Positions 52,958 through 62,832 of a DNA stretch of 64,000 nt are shown in pieces (the first letter of the stretch is position 1; each line of letters starts with the position of its first letter). Below the pieces are notes generated by a model. That model did no database searches, had not been told where the DNA came from, and saw nothing but the letters and a program-made list of their open reading frames with translations. A program made the translations under genes and the position numbers. The DNA is from Actinomyces timonensis DSM 23838 (lineage in GTDB: Bacteria > Actinomycetota > Actinomycetes > Actinomycetales > Actinomycetaceae), in assembly GCF_000295095.1 (NCBI RefSeq), contig NZ_JH806632.1, positions 666,951 to 730,950 on the forward strand, written 5' to 3'.

Positions 52958-54865
52958 ATGCGATTCCTGCCCGTGCCGGACGCGCCGCTGGCCACGCCGC
53001 CCACGCACTCCACCCGCGCCGTCCTCGCCTGGCTGCTGCGGCGCGCCGCCGCGCCCATCGCCGTCGCCTGCGCGGCCTCCATCGTCGCCAACGTCATCCA
53101 GGCGATCGTTCCGGCGTTCCTCGGCGCCGCGCTCGACTCGGGCATCGAGCACGGCCTCACCCCCCACATCTGGGCGCTCGCCCTGGGCCTGCTCGCCCTG
53201 TTCTGCGTCTACGCCGTCGGGGACACGATGCTGTCCTACTTCGGCGCCCTCGTTCGCCTGCGCACCTCCTTCGACATCGACCGCCTCGTGGGCCGCCAGG
53301 TCACGGCCACCGGCGCCGCCCTGGGCCGCCAGACCTCCTCGGGGGATGTCTCCTCGATCGTCGCCTCGGACTCGGACTCCATCGGCACCTTCTTCCAGCG
53401 CGCGGTCCCGCTCATCGGCGCCGCGATCTCCTTCACCGTCGTCGCCGTGCTCATGCTGCGCACCTCCCCGCTGCTCGGCACGATCGTCATCATCGGGATG
53501 CCGCTGACGGCCTGGATCGTCACGCTCGTCATCAAGCCCCTCCAGTCCCGCCAGTCGCTCCAGCGCGAGGCCCAGTCCGAGGTCACGACGATCACCACGG
53601 ACACCGTCGCCGGCCTGCGGATCCTGCGCGGCATCGGCGGCGAGGACGTCTTCGCCGCCCGCTACCGCCAGGCCTCGCAAGAGCTGCGCCGACGCGGTGT
53701 CCAGGTCGCCGGTACCCAGTCGATCCTCATGAGCCTGCAGGTCCTCCTGCCCGGGCTGTTCGTGGCCGCCGTCGTCTGGGCCGCCGCGCGCCTGGCCATC
53801 GCCGGCGAGATCACCGCTGGCGAGCTCGTCACCTTCTACGGCTTCACCGCGTACCTGTCCTGGCCGCTCATGGTCTTCTCCTCCTCCGTCCAGGAGTACA
53901 CGCGCGCCGTGGTGGGCGTGCGCCGCCTGCGCCGCCTCCTGGAGACCGCCCCCACTGCCGGCACCATCGCCGAGCGTGAGCGCCTGGAGGAGGACATGCG
54001 CACCGCCCTGCCCATCACCGGCCAGATCCAGGACACCGCCTCCGGGGCGCGCTTCTCCCCCGGGCTCATGACGGCGATCGTCGCCCCGGACCCGGACATC
54101 TCCGCCGCTTTGGCCACGCGCCTGGGGAGATTCGACGACGGAGCCTCCCCCGTCATGCTCGACGGCACCGACCTGCGGGAGATGGGCCTGGCCCGGGCGC
54201 GTGCGAGCATCGTCGTCGCCGGAGCGGAGGCCCAGCTCTTCACCGGGACGCTGCGCCAGGCCCTGGCCGGCAGGGCCGCCCCGGACCCGGTGCCCGTGGG
54301 CCCCGCCGAGCTCGCCGCGGCGGAGGCCAGGCGGGCCGGAGTGGCCGATATCGACCAGCAGGTCCGCCCGCAGCCGCGCCAGGCCGACGGCGATAACCGG
54401 CTCCTCGCCGCCCTCGAGGCCGCCGACGCGAAGGACGTCCTCACCTCCCTCGACGCGGGGCTCGCCGGCATGATCACCGAGAAGGGGCGCTCCCTGTCCG
54501 GCGGGCAGCGCCAGAGGGTCGCCCTGGCCCGCGCGCTGCTCACCGAGGCCCCCGCGCTCGTCCTCATCTCCCCCACCTCCGCCCTCGACTCCCACACCGA
54601 GGCGCGGGTCGCGCAGAGGATCCGCTCGGCGCGCGCCGGGCGCACGACGGTGGTGGTCACCGAGTCTCCCCTGGTCCTGTCGGTCTGCGACGAGGTCGTG
54701 CTACTCGGCGAGGACGGCCGCGAGCGCGCCCGCGCCACCCACCGCGAGATGCTCTCGCGCGCGAGGGCCGGGGATGAGACGGCCATCGCCTACCGGCGGA
54801 TCGTCGCCCGGGCCACCGGCGACGACGAGGCCGACGACGAGGCCGGCGAGGGGGCGGATCGCTGA
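52958..54865 (+). CDS. ABC exporter subunit with degenerate ATPase site (signature donor)
   Basis: Half-transporter of 635 residues: six-helix ABC membrane domain (about 25-320) then a nucleotide-binding domain. The P-loop is missing (APDPDISAA at about 376-384 replaces GxxGxGKS/T), Walker B reads [12 protein letters not shown] (533-544) with Ser-Pro in place of Asp-Glu, and the switch His is lost (VVVTES). The signature LSGGQRQR at 513-520 is intact. It overlaps the next gene (TGATG), and the pair must form a heterodimer in which this subunit supplies only the signature. A tail of acidic residues closes the protein. Confidence 0.9.
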   Translation: MRFLPVPDAPLATPPTHSTRAVLAWLLRRAAAPIAVACAASIVANVIQAIVPAFLGAALDSGIEHGLTPHIWALALGLLALFCVYAVGDTMLSYFGALVRLRTSFDIDRLVGRQVTATGAALGRQTSSGDVSSIVASDSDSIGTFFQRAVPLIGAAISFTVVAVLMLRTSPLLGTIVIIGMPLTAWIVTLVIKPLQSRQSLQREAQSEVTTITTDTVAGLRILRGIGGEDVFAARYRQASQELRRRGVQVAGTQSILMSLQVLLPGLFVAAVVWAAARLAIAGEITAGELVTFYGFTAYLSWPLMVFSSSVQEYTRAVVGVRRLRRLLETAPTAGTIAERERLEEDMRTALPITGQIQDTASGARFSPGLMTAIVAPDPDISAALATRLGRFDDGASPVMLDGTDLREMGLARARASIVVAGAEAQLFTGTLRQALAGRAAPDPVPVGPAELAAAEARRAGVADIDQQVRPQPRQADGDNRLLAALEAADAKDVLTSLDAGLAGMITEKGRSLSGGQRQRVALARALLTEAPALVLISPTSALDSHTEARVAQRIRSARAGRTTVVVTESPLVLSVCDEVVLLGEDGRERARATHREMLSRARAGDETAIAYRRIVARATGDDEADDEAGEGADR

Positions 54866-56601
54866 TGGCACTGCCCCTGGCCCCCGGCCGCGTCGCCATG
54901 CGCAAGGCACTGGGCATCATCGCCGCCTACCGCTGGCGCTTCGCCGGCGTCCTCGCCCTCCAGATCGCCGCGGTCCTGGCCACGCTCGTCGCCCCGCAGC
55001 TGCTGGGACGGCTCGTCACCCGCGTCTCGGCGGGCACCGCGAGCGCCTCCTACGTGGACCGGATCGTGGGGGCGATCGTCGTCGTGACGCTCGTGGGGGC
55101 GCTCATCAACCGCTACGCGCAGAAGCACGCGCGCACCCTGGGCGAGTCGGTGTTCGCGGACCTGCGCGAGCGCATGATGACGCGCGTGGTGCACCTGCCT
55201 CTGTCCGCCGTGGAGTCGGCTGGCACCGGCGACCTCGTGGGGCGCACCACCAATGACATCTCCCGCATCGAGTTCCTCGTGAGGGTGGGGATCCCCCAGA
55301 TCATGGTGTGCGTGGTGACGATCGTCTTCACCCTCCTGGCGGCCTTCGCCTCGGACTGGCTGCTCGCCCTGGCCCTGGGCGTTATCGCGCCGCCGGTGTG
55401 GATGACCATGCGCTGGTACCTGCGCCGCGCGGTGCCGGTCTACCGGGCGGACCTGGCCGCCGTCGCGCGGCTCAACGGGACGGTCTCCGAGACGGTCGAG
55501 CACGCCGAGACCGTCGACGCCCTCGCCCTGGGCGCGCGCCGGGAGGCCGCGCTGCGCGCCGATATCGCCGAGGCCTGGAGCCTGGAGGAGTTGGCCGCGC
55601 GCCTGCGCCTGGTCATGTTCCTCATCCTCGACGTCGCCTGGCGGGCGCCGGTGGTCGTCGTCCTGCTGTGGGGCGGCTTCCTGGCGGCCCATGGCTGGGT
55701 GGGGCTGGGAGAGATCACCACGGTGGCGCTGTACGCCATGGAGATCCGCAAGCCCATCGGCCAGCTCATGTTCTGGATCGACCTGCTGCAGGTGGCGCAG
55801 GCGGCGCTGTCACGGATCATGGGGGTGGAGGAGGTCCCGCCGGACCGCGCCCCGACCGGCGAGGCCCCCACGGACAAGCGGATCGTGCTCGACGACGTGC
55901 GCTTCGCCTATCGCGAGGGCATCGAGGTGCTGCACGGCGTCTCCCTGGAGCTCGTGCCCGGGGAGCGCCTCGCCGTCGTCGGCCCGTCCGGATCGGGCAA
56001 GTCCACGCTGGGGCGGATGCTGGCGGGCATCAACCCGCCGACCTCGGGCACGGTGACCGTGGGCGGGGTGGGCCTGACAGACCTGACCGAGACCGAGCTG
56101 CGCGGCCACGTGGCCCTCGTGACGCAGGAGCACCACGTGTTCGTCGGCTCGATCGCGGACAACCTGCGCCTGGCGCGCCCGGACGCCGACGACGCCACCC
56201 TGCGTCAGGCGCTGGCATCCATCGGCGCCGACGCCTGGGTGGACGGCCTGCCCGAGGGGATGGGCACGCGCGTCGGCTCGGGCAATCTGGCTCTCACGCC
56301 CGCCCAGGCCCAGGAGATCGCGCTGGCGCGCCTGGTCCTGCTCGACCCGCACACCCTCATCCTCGACGAGGCGACCTCCCTGCTGGATCCCGGCGCGGCC
56401 CGGCGCCTGGAGCGCGCCCTGTCCACCGCGCTGGCGGGGCGCACGGTCATCGAGATCGCCCACCGGCTCTCGACGGCGCATGACGCCGACCGGATCGCCG
56501 TGGTCATGGACGGCCGGATCACCGAGCTGGGCACGCATGACGAGCTCGTGGCGCTCGGCGGGGAGTACGCCTCCCTGTGGGCGACGTGGAGCCGGACGTG
56601 A
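54865..56601 (+). CDS. ABC exporter subunit with intact Walker motifs, degenerate signature
   Basis: Half-transporter of 578 residues: six-helix membrane domain (about 20-320) and an ATPase domain with Walker A GPSGSGKST at 373-381, Q-loop VTQEHHVFVGSI, Walker B TLILDEATSLLD from 497 including the catalytic Glu, and switch His in IAHRLST (H533). The signature is LTPAQAQE at 477-484 in place of LSGGQ. With the preceding gene it builds one composite ATP site from its own Walker motifs and the partner's LSGGQ. Substrate unknown; the family includes drug and lipid exporters. Confidence 0.93.
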   Translation: MALPLAPGRVAMRKALGIIAAYRWRFAGVLALQIAAVLATLVAPQLLGRLVTRVSAGTASASYVDRIVGAIVVVTLVGALINRYAQKHARTLGESVFADLRERMMTRVVHLPLSAVESAGTGDLVGRTTNDISRIEFLVRVGIPQIMVCVVTIVFTLLAAFASDWLLALALGVIAPPVWMTMRWYLRRAVPVYRADLAAVARLNGTVSETVEHAETVDALALGARREAALRADIAEAWSLEELAARLRLVMFLILDVAWRAPVVVVLLWGGFLAAHGWVGLGEITTVALYAMEIRKPIGQLMFWIDLLQVAQAALSRIMGVEEVPPDRAPTGEAPTDKRIVLDDVRFAYREGIEVLHGVSLELVPGERLAVVGPSGSGKSTLGRMLAGINPPTSGTVTVGGVGLTDLTETELRGHVALVTQEHHVFVGSIADNLRLARPDADDATLRQALASIGADAWVDGLPEGMGTRVGSGNLALTPAQAQEIALARLVLLDPHTLILDEATSLLDPGAARRLERALSTALAGRTVIEIAHRLSTAHDADRIAVVMDGRITELGTHDELVALGGEYASLWATWSRT

Positions 56602-56744
56602 AGGACGATGGACCCTTTCCCCCTCGGGGCGGCAGCGCGGCGCCCATGCGTGCACACGTCGCGCACCGCGCCGCGCGGTGTGACATCCTGTGGGGAGCAT
56701 TCGCGCACCGCGCCCGACCGCGCATCCGACCAGGAGGGTCAACC

Positions 56745-57233
56745 ATGAGCGAGACTCCCATCACGCCGCCACCGCCCGGCGCCTCCGGCCATTACGGCCA
56801 GGCGAGCCCGAGCAGCGCGCGCGGCCCCCAGCCAACGATCGGCGAGCTCATCGCCCGGATCTCGGAGAATGTCTCCGGGCTCATCCAGGGGGAGATCGAC
56901 CTGGCCAAGGCCAAGGGCAAGCGCATGGTCACCAACCTCGGTGTCGGCGCGGTCCTGCTCGCCGCGGCCGGTGTGCTCGCGCTGTTCGCCTTCGGGATCC
57001 TCCTCGGCGGGCTCGTGCGGCTGCTGGCGCTCGCGCTGCCGCTGTGGGCCAGCTACCTCATCGTGGCGGTCGTCCTGTTCATCATCGTCGCGATCCTGGC
57101 GCTCCTGGGCGTCAAGCACCTCAAGAAGGGCCGCGACGACGTCCCGGCGCCCCAGGAGGGCCTGCGCTCGAGCGCCGAGACCGTGAAATCCGCCGTCGCC
57201 TCCGGTCTCAAGAAGGGAGGCGAGGCGCGATGA
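56745..57233 (+). CDS. Actinobacterial holin-like membrane protein (phage_holin_3_6 family)
   Basis: Protein of 162 residues with a Pro/Ser-rich N-terminus, an amphipathic helix ISENVSGLIQGEIDLAKAKG and two helices (about 68-90 and 98-122). The E-I-D-L-A-K-A-K segment before the helices is the hallmark of this family, encoded in most actinobacteria and not necessarily viral. GGAGG precedes ATG 56745. It overlaps the next gene by ATGA; the three genes from here to 58224 form an operon of small envelope proteins. Confidence 0.85.
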   Translation: MSETPITPPPPGASGHYGQASPSSARGPQPTIGELIARISENVSGLIQGEIDLAKAKGKRMVTNLGVGAVLLAAAGVLALFAFGILLGGLVRLLALALPLWASYLIVAVVLFIIVAILALLGVKHLKKGRDDVPAPQEGLRSSAETVKSAVASGLKKGGEAR

Positions 57234-57874
57234 CCTCGCAGCCAGGCTACGGCATCATGCCAGGCGCCCAGTCCGGGGCCGCGCAGGCCTCGCGCCCCAC
57301 CGCGCCCTCATCAGTTCCCCCAGCGCCCTCGGCGTCGACGGCGCCCGTCCCCTCAGCGGTGCCGCCGCTTCCGCCGCGCCCCGCCGCGCCCCAGGAGCGC
57401 CCGCGCCGCTCCAGCCCGGCCCCCGCCCCCCAGACCCCGGCGCGGTTCGGGGAGGCGCCGCGCGCCGAGGCACTCGCGCCGTCGAGCCCCGAGGAGATCC
57501 AGGCGGCGCTCAACGCCCGCCGCGCGGCCCTGGCCGCCGATGCCGAGGCGCTGAGTGAGCGCCTCGCGCCCGCCGCCGTCAAGGCCGTCGCGAGCGAGAA
57601 GGCCTCGGCTGCCCTGGCTGCCGCGCGCGGCCGCGCCGAGGAGGCCAGCGCCCAGGCGCGCGCCTTCGTCGACGCCCACCGCCACGACTCCCCCACCCAG
57701 ATCGCGCGGAGCGCCGCCACGCGCGTCAAGCGCTTCCTCGACGACGCCGCCGACGGCGATCCCCTCGCACTGGGGGTCGTCTCGCTGGCAGGCGTTGCCC
57801 TGGCGGGTGGCGGCATCACCAGTCTTGTCAGGCTCGCCCGGACGGACCGGCGCCAGTCCTTCCAGACCCAGTGA
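57230..57874 (+). CDS. DUF3618-like helical protein with C-terminal membrane segment
   Basis: Protein of 214 residues. The first 85 residues are Pro/Ala/Ser-rich and disordered. A helical domain begins SPEEIQAALNARRAALAADAEALSERLAP, the E-E-I-x-A-x-L-x-x-R-R rhythm of DUF3618, and continues as a coiled coil to residue 160. One helix (about 180-200, LALGVVSLAGVALAGGGITS) ends the protein. The next gene encodes a shorter protein with the same start motif. The start overlaps the holin-like gene. Confidence 0.75.
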   Translation: MTSQPGYGIMPGAQSGAAQASRPTAPSSVPPAPSASTAPVPSAVPPLPPRPAAPQERPRRSSPAPAPQTPARFGEAPRAEALAPSSPEEIQAALNARRAALAADAEALSERLAPAAVKAVASEKASAALAAARGRAEEASAQARAFVDAHRHDSPTQIARSAATRVKRFLDDAADGDPLALGVVSLAGVALAGGGITSLVRLARTDRRQSFQTQ

Positions 57875-57885
57875 CAGGAGACGGT

Positions 57886-58224
57886 ATGAGCGAGGCAAGC
57901 GGGTCGGCGTCGACCCCTGAGGAGATCGAGGCCCGGCTGCGCGCCCAGCGCGAGGCGCTGGCGGGCAGCGTCGATGAGCTGGCGGCGCGCGTGGACCCCC
58001 GCGTCCAGGCGCGCGCTGCGGGCGAGGACTTGAAGGAGAGGGCGCAGGAGACCGCCGCGGGACTGCGCGAGCGAGCCGAGTCCCTGAGGGACCGCGTCTC
58101 CGAGACGCTGCACCGCGCCCAGACGGGCGACGAGGAGGCGATCCGCTCCACCGCGACCGTCGCGGCGGTGGCCGGGGGCGCCATCGCGGCCGTCGTGGCC
58201 CTGGGCCGCCTGATGCGGCGCTGA
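57886..58224 (+). CDS. DUF3618 family protein
   Basis: Protein of 112 residues beginning with the family motif TPEEIEARLRAQREALAGSVDELAARVDP, cited here in two parts TPEEIEARLRAQREALAG and SVDELAARVDP. A charged coiled coil and one C-terminal helix (TATVAAVAGGAIAAVVALGR) follow. Its role is unknown; DUF3618 genes usually accompany holin-like genes, as here. GGAG lies 6 bases before ATG 57886. Last gene of the three-gene unit. Confidence 0.85.
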   Translation: MSEASGSASTPEEIEARLRAQREALAGSVDELAARVDPRVQARAAGEDLKERAQETAAGLRERAESLRDRVSETLHRAQTGDEEAIRSTATVAAVAGGAIAAVVALGRLMRR

Positions 58225-58412
58225 CCCGCTGCCCCGGCGAGCGGGCCCGCGCCAGCAGCGTCCGGGAATCCCAGCAGCCGCGCCAGTCCCGCCCCCTGAG
58301 CGCCGAATGGTGCTCATGCTCGGTGACGATGTACGGTTGCCCCACGACAGATTAGCCCATGCACACGCGCGCCCTGAGCGCGCTCAGAGACACGTTGGAG
58401 GGGGTCGAGCCT

Positions 58413-58646
58413 ATGGGGCGCGGCCGTCAGAAGGCCAAGGCGACCAAGGTCGCCCGCAAGCTCAAGTACTTCAGCCCGGAGACCGATTACGCGGCGCTCG
58501 AGCGAGAGCTCTCCACCGCATCGGGTACCGAGGCTGACGACGAGATCGATTACGAAGCACTGGCCTCCAAGTACGACATCCCGGACGACGACGAGTGGGA
58601 TGCCCCCAGCCAGGCGGCTCCCAGTCAGGGCAGTCGACGCCGCTGA
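58413..58646 (+). CDS. DUF3073 family protein
   Basis: Protein of 77 residues. The N-terminus GRGRQKAKATKVARKLKYFS is the highly conserved DUF3073 signature, followed by an acidic region ending DEIDYEALASKYDIPDDDEW. Cytoplasmic and of unknown function; typical of actinobacteria. ATG 58413 is used; GGAGGG lies about 10 bases upstream. Its own hairpin terminator follows at 58656-58674. Confidence 0.9.
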   Translation: MGRGRQKAKATKVARKLKYFSPETDYAALERELSTASGTEADDEIDYEALASKYDIPDDDEWDAPSQAAPSQGSRRR

Positions 58647-58955
58647 GCCCTCCTCGGGGCGCCCGCAGCGCCCCGTCTGACTCGTGGGGCCCTCGGCCGA
58701 CCAGCGCGACACCCTGCGTGGAGCGCGGGCGGCGGCACGAGGGCGCGCTCCCTGTCAGCGCTCATGCGGCCCCCACCGTGCTCCCAGGTTCGTCACCCTA
58801 CGGTTGACCCGCTCTTGAACAGCTCGGGGGCCGTCGCCCGCTCATTGCGGGCGCCCCGAGCCAGCGCGGGCCCGCGCGGCACCTGCCACACAGGTCCCTC
58901 GAGCGGCCAGCGCTGACAGGCGAAGAGCGCATCTCGACGAAGGGAGACACTGTCG
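58647..58955. other. Spacer upstream of the DUF3806 gene
   Basis: A 309-base stretch with the hairpin at 58656-58674 and no recognisable gene; the upstream half reads as GC-rich non-coding sequence. Confidence 0.5.
58656..58674 (+). terminator. Short hairpin terminator after the DUF3073 gene
   Basis: Perfect 7-base stem GGGGCGC/GCGCCCC with a 5-base loop, 10 bases past the stop codon. Confidence 0.5.
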
Positions 58956-59426
58956 ATGGCACACAAGGACGAAGCGCAGCCCAGCGAGTGCGGTGCCTCC
59001 GCGCCCCAGATCAGCCCGCTCAACGAGGCTGAGACCGCGTGGATCGACATGCTCGTGTCCCAGGCCGACCAGGCTGGGCTCATGGCGTCACCAGCCGCGC
59101 TCCAGGACTTCCTCGTGGCCGAGCGGACCGCCTGGTCGTCGGTCGCCCCCGAGGAGCGGGAGGACCCGAACCCGACCGTCTCGATGATCGGCGCCGCCCT
59201 GGGCCAGATGCTCGTCAACCAGTGCGACCTCTCCTGGGCGCTGGTGACCGACGAGTACGGCACGGACGCAGCCGTGGTCGGGGATCCCGGCTCGATCACC
59301 CTGTTCCCCATCAACGCCGTCGCGAAGCGATGGACGGGGCAGTCCGAGGGGGACCTGGCCGACTACGTGGAGGGCACCCATCGGGCCATCGAGCGGCTCC
59401 GGCGCGCCGAGGCCACCACCGCGTAG
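58956..59426 (+). CDS. DUF3806 domain protein
   Basis: Soluble protein of 156 residues. The domain runs from PLNEAETAWIDMLVSQAD to FPINAVAKRWTG, with GAALGQMLVNQCDLSWALVTDEYGTD in the centre (here cut: GAALGQMLVNQCDLSW, DEYGTD), the defining strands of DUF3806. Function unknown. GGGAG lies about 10 bases before ATG 58956. It is convergent with purM and separated from it by the hairpin at 59550-59582. Confidence 0.82.
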   Translation: MAHKDEAQPSECGASAPQISPLNEAETAWIDMLVSQADQAGLMASPAALQDFLVAERTAWSSVAPEEREDPNPTVSMIGAALGQMLVNQCDLSWALVTDEYGTDAAVVGDPGSITLFPINAVAKRWTGQSEGDLADYVEGTHRAIERLRRAEATTA

Positions 59427-59549
59427 CAGGGGCCCCGTCCCATAGGACTCTCGACGCCGTCGGCGTCGATTCCCCTGACCCTGAGCAGCCGGCCCACCTC
59501 CTTGATGCGCGCGGTCCCTGATCGCGAGTAGAGCCGGGTCCCTGAGTAC

Positions 59550-59582
59550 GGCGCCGGGCGCACCCATCGTGCGTCCGGCGCC
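59550..59582. terminator. Hairpin between the DUF3806 gene and purM
   Basis: Arms GGCGCCGGGCGCAC and GTGCGTCCGGCGCC (13 of 14 pairs) around CCATC between converging genes; likely a bidirectional terminator. Confidence 0.7.
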
Positions 59583-59635
59583 GTCGCGCGTGAGGCGCGG
59601 CGTGCGAGGCGCGCCCTACGCCCCGGGGGCAGTCC

Positions 59636-60784
59636 CTAGGCCCGGTACCGGCCGTGGATGTCGACGGCGCCGCCGTCGACGCCCTTGGTGCCCGCCACGA
59701 CCCGGCCGGAGGGGGTGCGCTCGGCGGCGTCGTGGACGGTGCCGAGCTCCCAGGCCTCGATGCCGGCGGCCCGGCTGGCGGCGATGGTGGCGTCGGCGGC
59801 CTCGGGGGCCACGACCGCCACCATGCCGACGCCCAGGTTGAGGGTGGACTCGATGTCCTCCCAGGGCACGTCGCCGAGCGAGCGCATGACGCTGAAGACG
59901 GGCGGGACTCTCCAGGAGGAGCGGTCGACGTCGCCCACGAGGCCCGCGGGCAGGACGCGCGCGAGGTTGGCGGCCAGGCCCCCGCCGGTGATGTGGGACA
60001 GGGCGTGGACGCTCATGGCGCCGGAGCCGTCGTCGGGGCTGACCTGCGCGAGGATGTCGAGGCAGGCGGCCGTGTAGAGGCGGGTGGGCTCGAGGAGCTC
60101 GGCGCCCAGCGTCCGCCCGAACTCGGGGACCTCCCGCTCCAGGGACCAGCCGGCGTGCTCGATGACGCGGCGCACGAGGGAGTAGCCGTTGGAGTGCAGG
60201 CCGGAGGAGGCCATGGCGATGAGCGCGTCCCCGGCGCGCACGCGCTCGGCGCCGAGCACGCGGTCGGCCTCGACGACGCCGGTGGCGGCGCCGGCGACGT
60301 CGTACTCGTCGGGGGCCATGAGCCCGGGGTGCTCGGCGGTCTCGCCGCCCAGCAGCGGCGTGCCGACGGCGGCGCAGGCGCCCGCCACGCCGCGCACGAT
60401 GTCGGCGATGCGCTCGGGGACGACGTGGCCGCAGGCGATGTAGTCGGTCATGAGCAGGGGGCGCGCGCCGACGACGACGATGTCGTCGACCACCATGCCC
60501 ACGAGGTCCTGGCCGATGGTGTCGTGGATGTCGAGCGCCTGGGCGATGGCGACCTTCGTGCCGACGCCGTCGGTGGAGGTGGCCAGGAGGGGGCGCCGGA
60601 ACTCGCGCAGCTCGCTGACATCGACCATGCCGGCGAAGCCACCGACGCCGCCGATGACGGCGGGGGTCATGGTGGCGGCCACGGAGGCCTTCATGAGCTC
60701 GACGGCGCGGTCCCCAGCCTCGGTGTCGACTCCGGCGGAGGCGTAGGTGATGCCGGTGGTGCCTGGGGCGGAAGCAGTGGTCAT
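59636..60784 (-). CDS. purM: Phosphoribosylformylglycinamidine cyclo-ligase
   Basis: Purine biosynthesis enzyme of 382 residues making AIR from FGAM with ATP. Typical AIR-synthase segments: ITYASAGVDTEAGDRAVELM, STDGVGTKVAIAQ, DIVVVGARPLLMTDYIACG, GGETAEHPGLM, and HITGGGLAANLARVLP. Its start overlaps the purF stop by 4 bases (ATGA), so the two are co-translated. Length is slightly above the usual 345-360 because of added N- and C-terminal residues. Confidence 0.97.
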   Translation of the reverse strand: MTTASAPGTTGITYASAGVDTEAGDRAVELMKASVAATMTPAVIGGVGGFAGMVDVSELREFRRPLLATSTDGVGTKVAIAQALDIHDTIGQDLVGMVVDDIVVVGARPLLMTDYIACGHVVPERIADIVRGVAGACAAVGTPLLGGETAEHPGLMAPDEYDVAGAATGVVEADRVLGAERVRAGDALIAMASSGLHSNGYSLVRRVIEHAGWSLEREVPEFGRTLGAELLEPTRLYTAACLDILAQVSPDDGSGAMSVHALSHITGGGLAANLARVLPAGLVGDVDRSSWRVPPVFSVMRSLGDVPWEDIESTLNLGVGMVAVVAPEAADATIAASRAAGIEAWELGTVHDAAERTPSGRVVAGTKGVDGGAVDIHGRYRA

Positions 60785-62688
60785 CGGTGGTTTCCTTCCT
60801 CGGGGGCGGCGGGCGCGGGGATGGCGGCGGAGCCGGCGGTGGCGGGGCTGGCCGCGGGCGCGGGGGCGTCGTCGGGGATGCGGACGGTCTGGGGCAGTGG
60901 CACCGTGCGGCGCTTGGGGGCGGTGGCGCGCGTCGATCCGGTGGCGAGGTCCGGCATGGTGATGAGGTTCGGGCTGATGTAGCGCGGCGCGCTGGGCGCC
61001 GTCGGGCGCGCTTCGTGGGACGGCTGCTTCTCCTGCGAGGGGTGGGCCGGGGTGAAGGAGGCGATGACGCCCTCGCGGGGCGGGGTGATGGGGTAGGAGC
61101 CGGTGAAGCAGGCGAGGCAGAGCTCGCCGCCGGGCTGCCCGCTGGCCTCGATCATGCCGTCCACGGAGAGGTAGCCGAGCGAGTCGGCGCCGATGGAGTC
61201 GCGGATCTCGTCGACGCTCATGGAGGTGGCGATGAGCTCCTCACGGGTGGCGAAGTCGATGCCGTAGAAGCAGGGCCAGAGCACGGGCGGGGAGGAGATG
61301 CGGATGTGGACCTCGGCGGCGCCGGCCTCGCGGAGCATCCGCACGAGGGCGCGCTGGGTGTTGCCGCGCACGATGGAGTCGTCGACGACGACGAGCCGCT
61401 TGCCCTCGATGACCTCGCGCACGGGGTTGAGCTTGAGGCGGATGCCGAGCTGGCGCAGCGTCTGGGTGGGCTGGATGAAGGTGCGGCCGACGTAGGCGTT
61501 CTTGACCAGGCCCTGCGCGTAGGGGATGCCGGAGGCCTGGGCGTAGCCGATGGCGGCGGGGGTGCCGGACTCGGGGGTGGCGATGACGAGGTCGGCGTCG
61601 ACGGCGTGCTCGCGGGCGAGGATGGCGCCCATGGCGTTGCGGGCGGTGATGATGGAGCGGCCGGCGATGCGGGTGTCGGGGCGGGCGAGGTAGACGTACT
61701 CGAAGACGCAGCCGGCGCGGCGGGTGGCGGCGAAGCGGGTGGAGCGCACGCCGTCGGCGTCGATCTCGATGAGCTCGCCGGGCTCGATCTCCCGCACGAA
61801 GGCCGCGCCGACGATGTCGAGGGCGGCGGTCTCAGAGGCGACGACCCATCCGTCGTCGAGCCGCCCCAGGACGAGGGGGCGCACGCCGTGGGGGTCGCGC
61901 GCGGCGTAGAGGGTGTGCTCGTCCATGAAGACCAGCGAGTAGGCGCCGCGCAGCATCGGCAGGACGCGGCGGGCCGCGGAGGCGACGTCGAGGGCGGGGC
62001 CGTCGGGCTGGGCGGCGGGGAGGCCGTCATCGGTGTTCTCGGGGTCGCCATCGGGGGCTGGGCTTGGCGCGACGCCGGGAGCGACTCCGGGCCAGGCCTC
62101 GGCGCGGTCGGCGGCGTGGTCCCAGCCCGCCGGGGCTCCGGAGGTGGAGACGAGGTTCATGAGAGCGGCGATGACCGCGGTGTCCGTGGAGGAGCCGCGC
62201 CCGAGGTCGCCTGTGAGGTCCTCGCCGCTGGTGGCGTGGATGGCCTCGATGAGCTCGCGCGTGTTGGTGAGGTTGCCGTTGTGGGTCAGGGCGAGGGTGG
62301 AGCCGGCGACGGGGCCGAGCATCGGCTGGGCGTTCTCCCACGTGGTGGCGCCGGTGGTGGCGTAGCGGACGTGGGCGACGGCCATGTGGCCGGACAGGTT
62401 GGTCAGGACGGAGTCGTCGAAGACCTGGGAGACGAGGCCGAGGTCCTTGTAGACGCGGATGGAGGAGCCGTCCGTGGTGGCGATGCCGGCGGATTCCTGG
62501 CCTCGGTGCTGGAGGGCGTAGAGCCCGAAGTAGCACAGGCGGGAGACCTCCTCCCCGGGCGCCCAGACGCCGAAGACGCCGCACTCCTCGCGGATCTCGG
62601 GCTCGAGGGCGGGGGTTGGAGGGGCTGGCTCGGCTGGGGCAGCAGCGGGTCGGATGGATGCGGGCGTGGGGATCTCACCGTGACGCAC
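60781..62688 (-). CDS. purF: Amidophosphoribosyltransferase
   Basis: First committed enzyme of purine biosynthesis (PRPP plus glutamine to phosphoribosylamine). After a short propeptide-like segment the nucleophile is C36 in EECGVFGVW. VAHVRYATTG, the glutamine-binding THNGNLTN, the PRPP loop VVVDDSIVRGNT, and Fe-S-type cysteines in GCVFEYVY and CLACF mark the B. subtilis-type enzyme. At 635 residues it exceeds the common 500-530, because of a Pro/Asp-rich insert near 190-225 and a C-terminal tail of about 85 residues. GTG 62688 is chosen because GGAGG is 8 bases upstream; ATG 62706 lacks one. Confidence 0.97.
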   Translation of the reverse strand: MRHGEIPTPASIRPAAAPAEPAPPTPALEPEIREECGVFGVWAPGEEVSRLCYFGLYALQHRGQESAGIATTDGSSIRVYKDLGLVSQVFDDSVLTNLSGHMAVAHVRYATTGATTWENAQPMLGPVAGSTLALTHNGNLTNTRELIEAIHATSGEDLTGDLGRGSSTDTAVIAALMNLVSTSGAPAGWDHAADRAEAWPGVAPGVAPSPAPDGDPENTDDGLPAAQPDGPALDVASAARRVLPMLRGAYSLVFMDEHTLYAARDPHGVRPLVLGRLDDGWVVASETAALDIVGAAFVREIEPGELIEIDADGVRSTRFAATRRAGCVFEYVYLARPDTRIAGRSIITARNAMGAILAREHAVDADLVIATPESGTPAAIGYAQASGIPYAQGLVKNAYVGRTFIQPTQTLRQLGIRLKLNPVREVIEGKRLVVVDDSIVRGNTQRALVRMLREAGAAEVHIRISSPPVLWPCFYGIDFATREELIATSMSVDEIRDSIGADSLGYLSVDGMIEASGQPGGELCLACFTGSYPITPPREGVIASFTPAHPSQEKQPSHEARPTAPSAPRYISPNLITMPDLATGSTRATAPKRRTVPLPQTVRIPDDAPAPAASPATAGSAAIPAPAAPEEGNHR

Positions 62689-62832
62689 AGTCGCATCCTC
62701 CCACATCCGCTCGCATCCGCCCTCCCCGCCACCCCCTCCCATCGAGACCGGTCGAAGTTAGGAGGCGGTTTCTGGTGGTCGGTGCAATGCCCCTGGCGAA
62801 ATCTTGTTTCGTTGGAAGGGGCGTGGTTGGTT

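Noticed and set aside
60787-62750. Very long plus-strand frame opposite purF
   Set aside because: Antisense shadow of purF; only its last part (from 62833) is real, as the IS30-type fragment.
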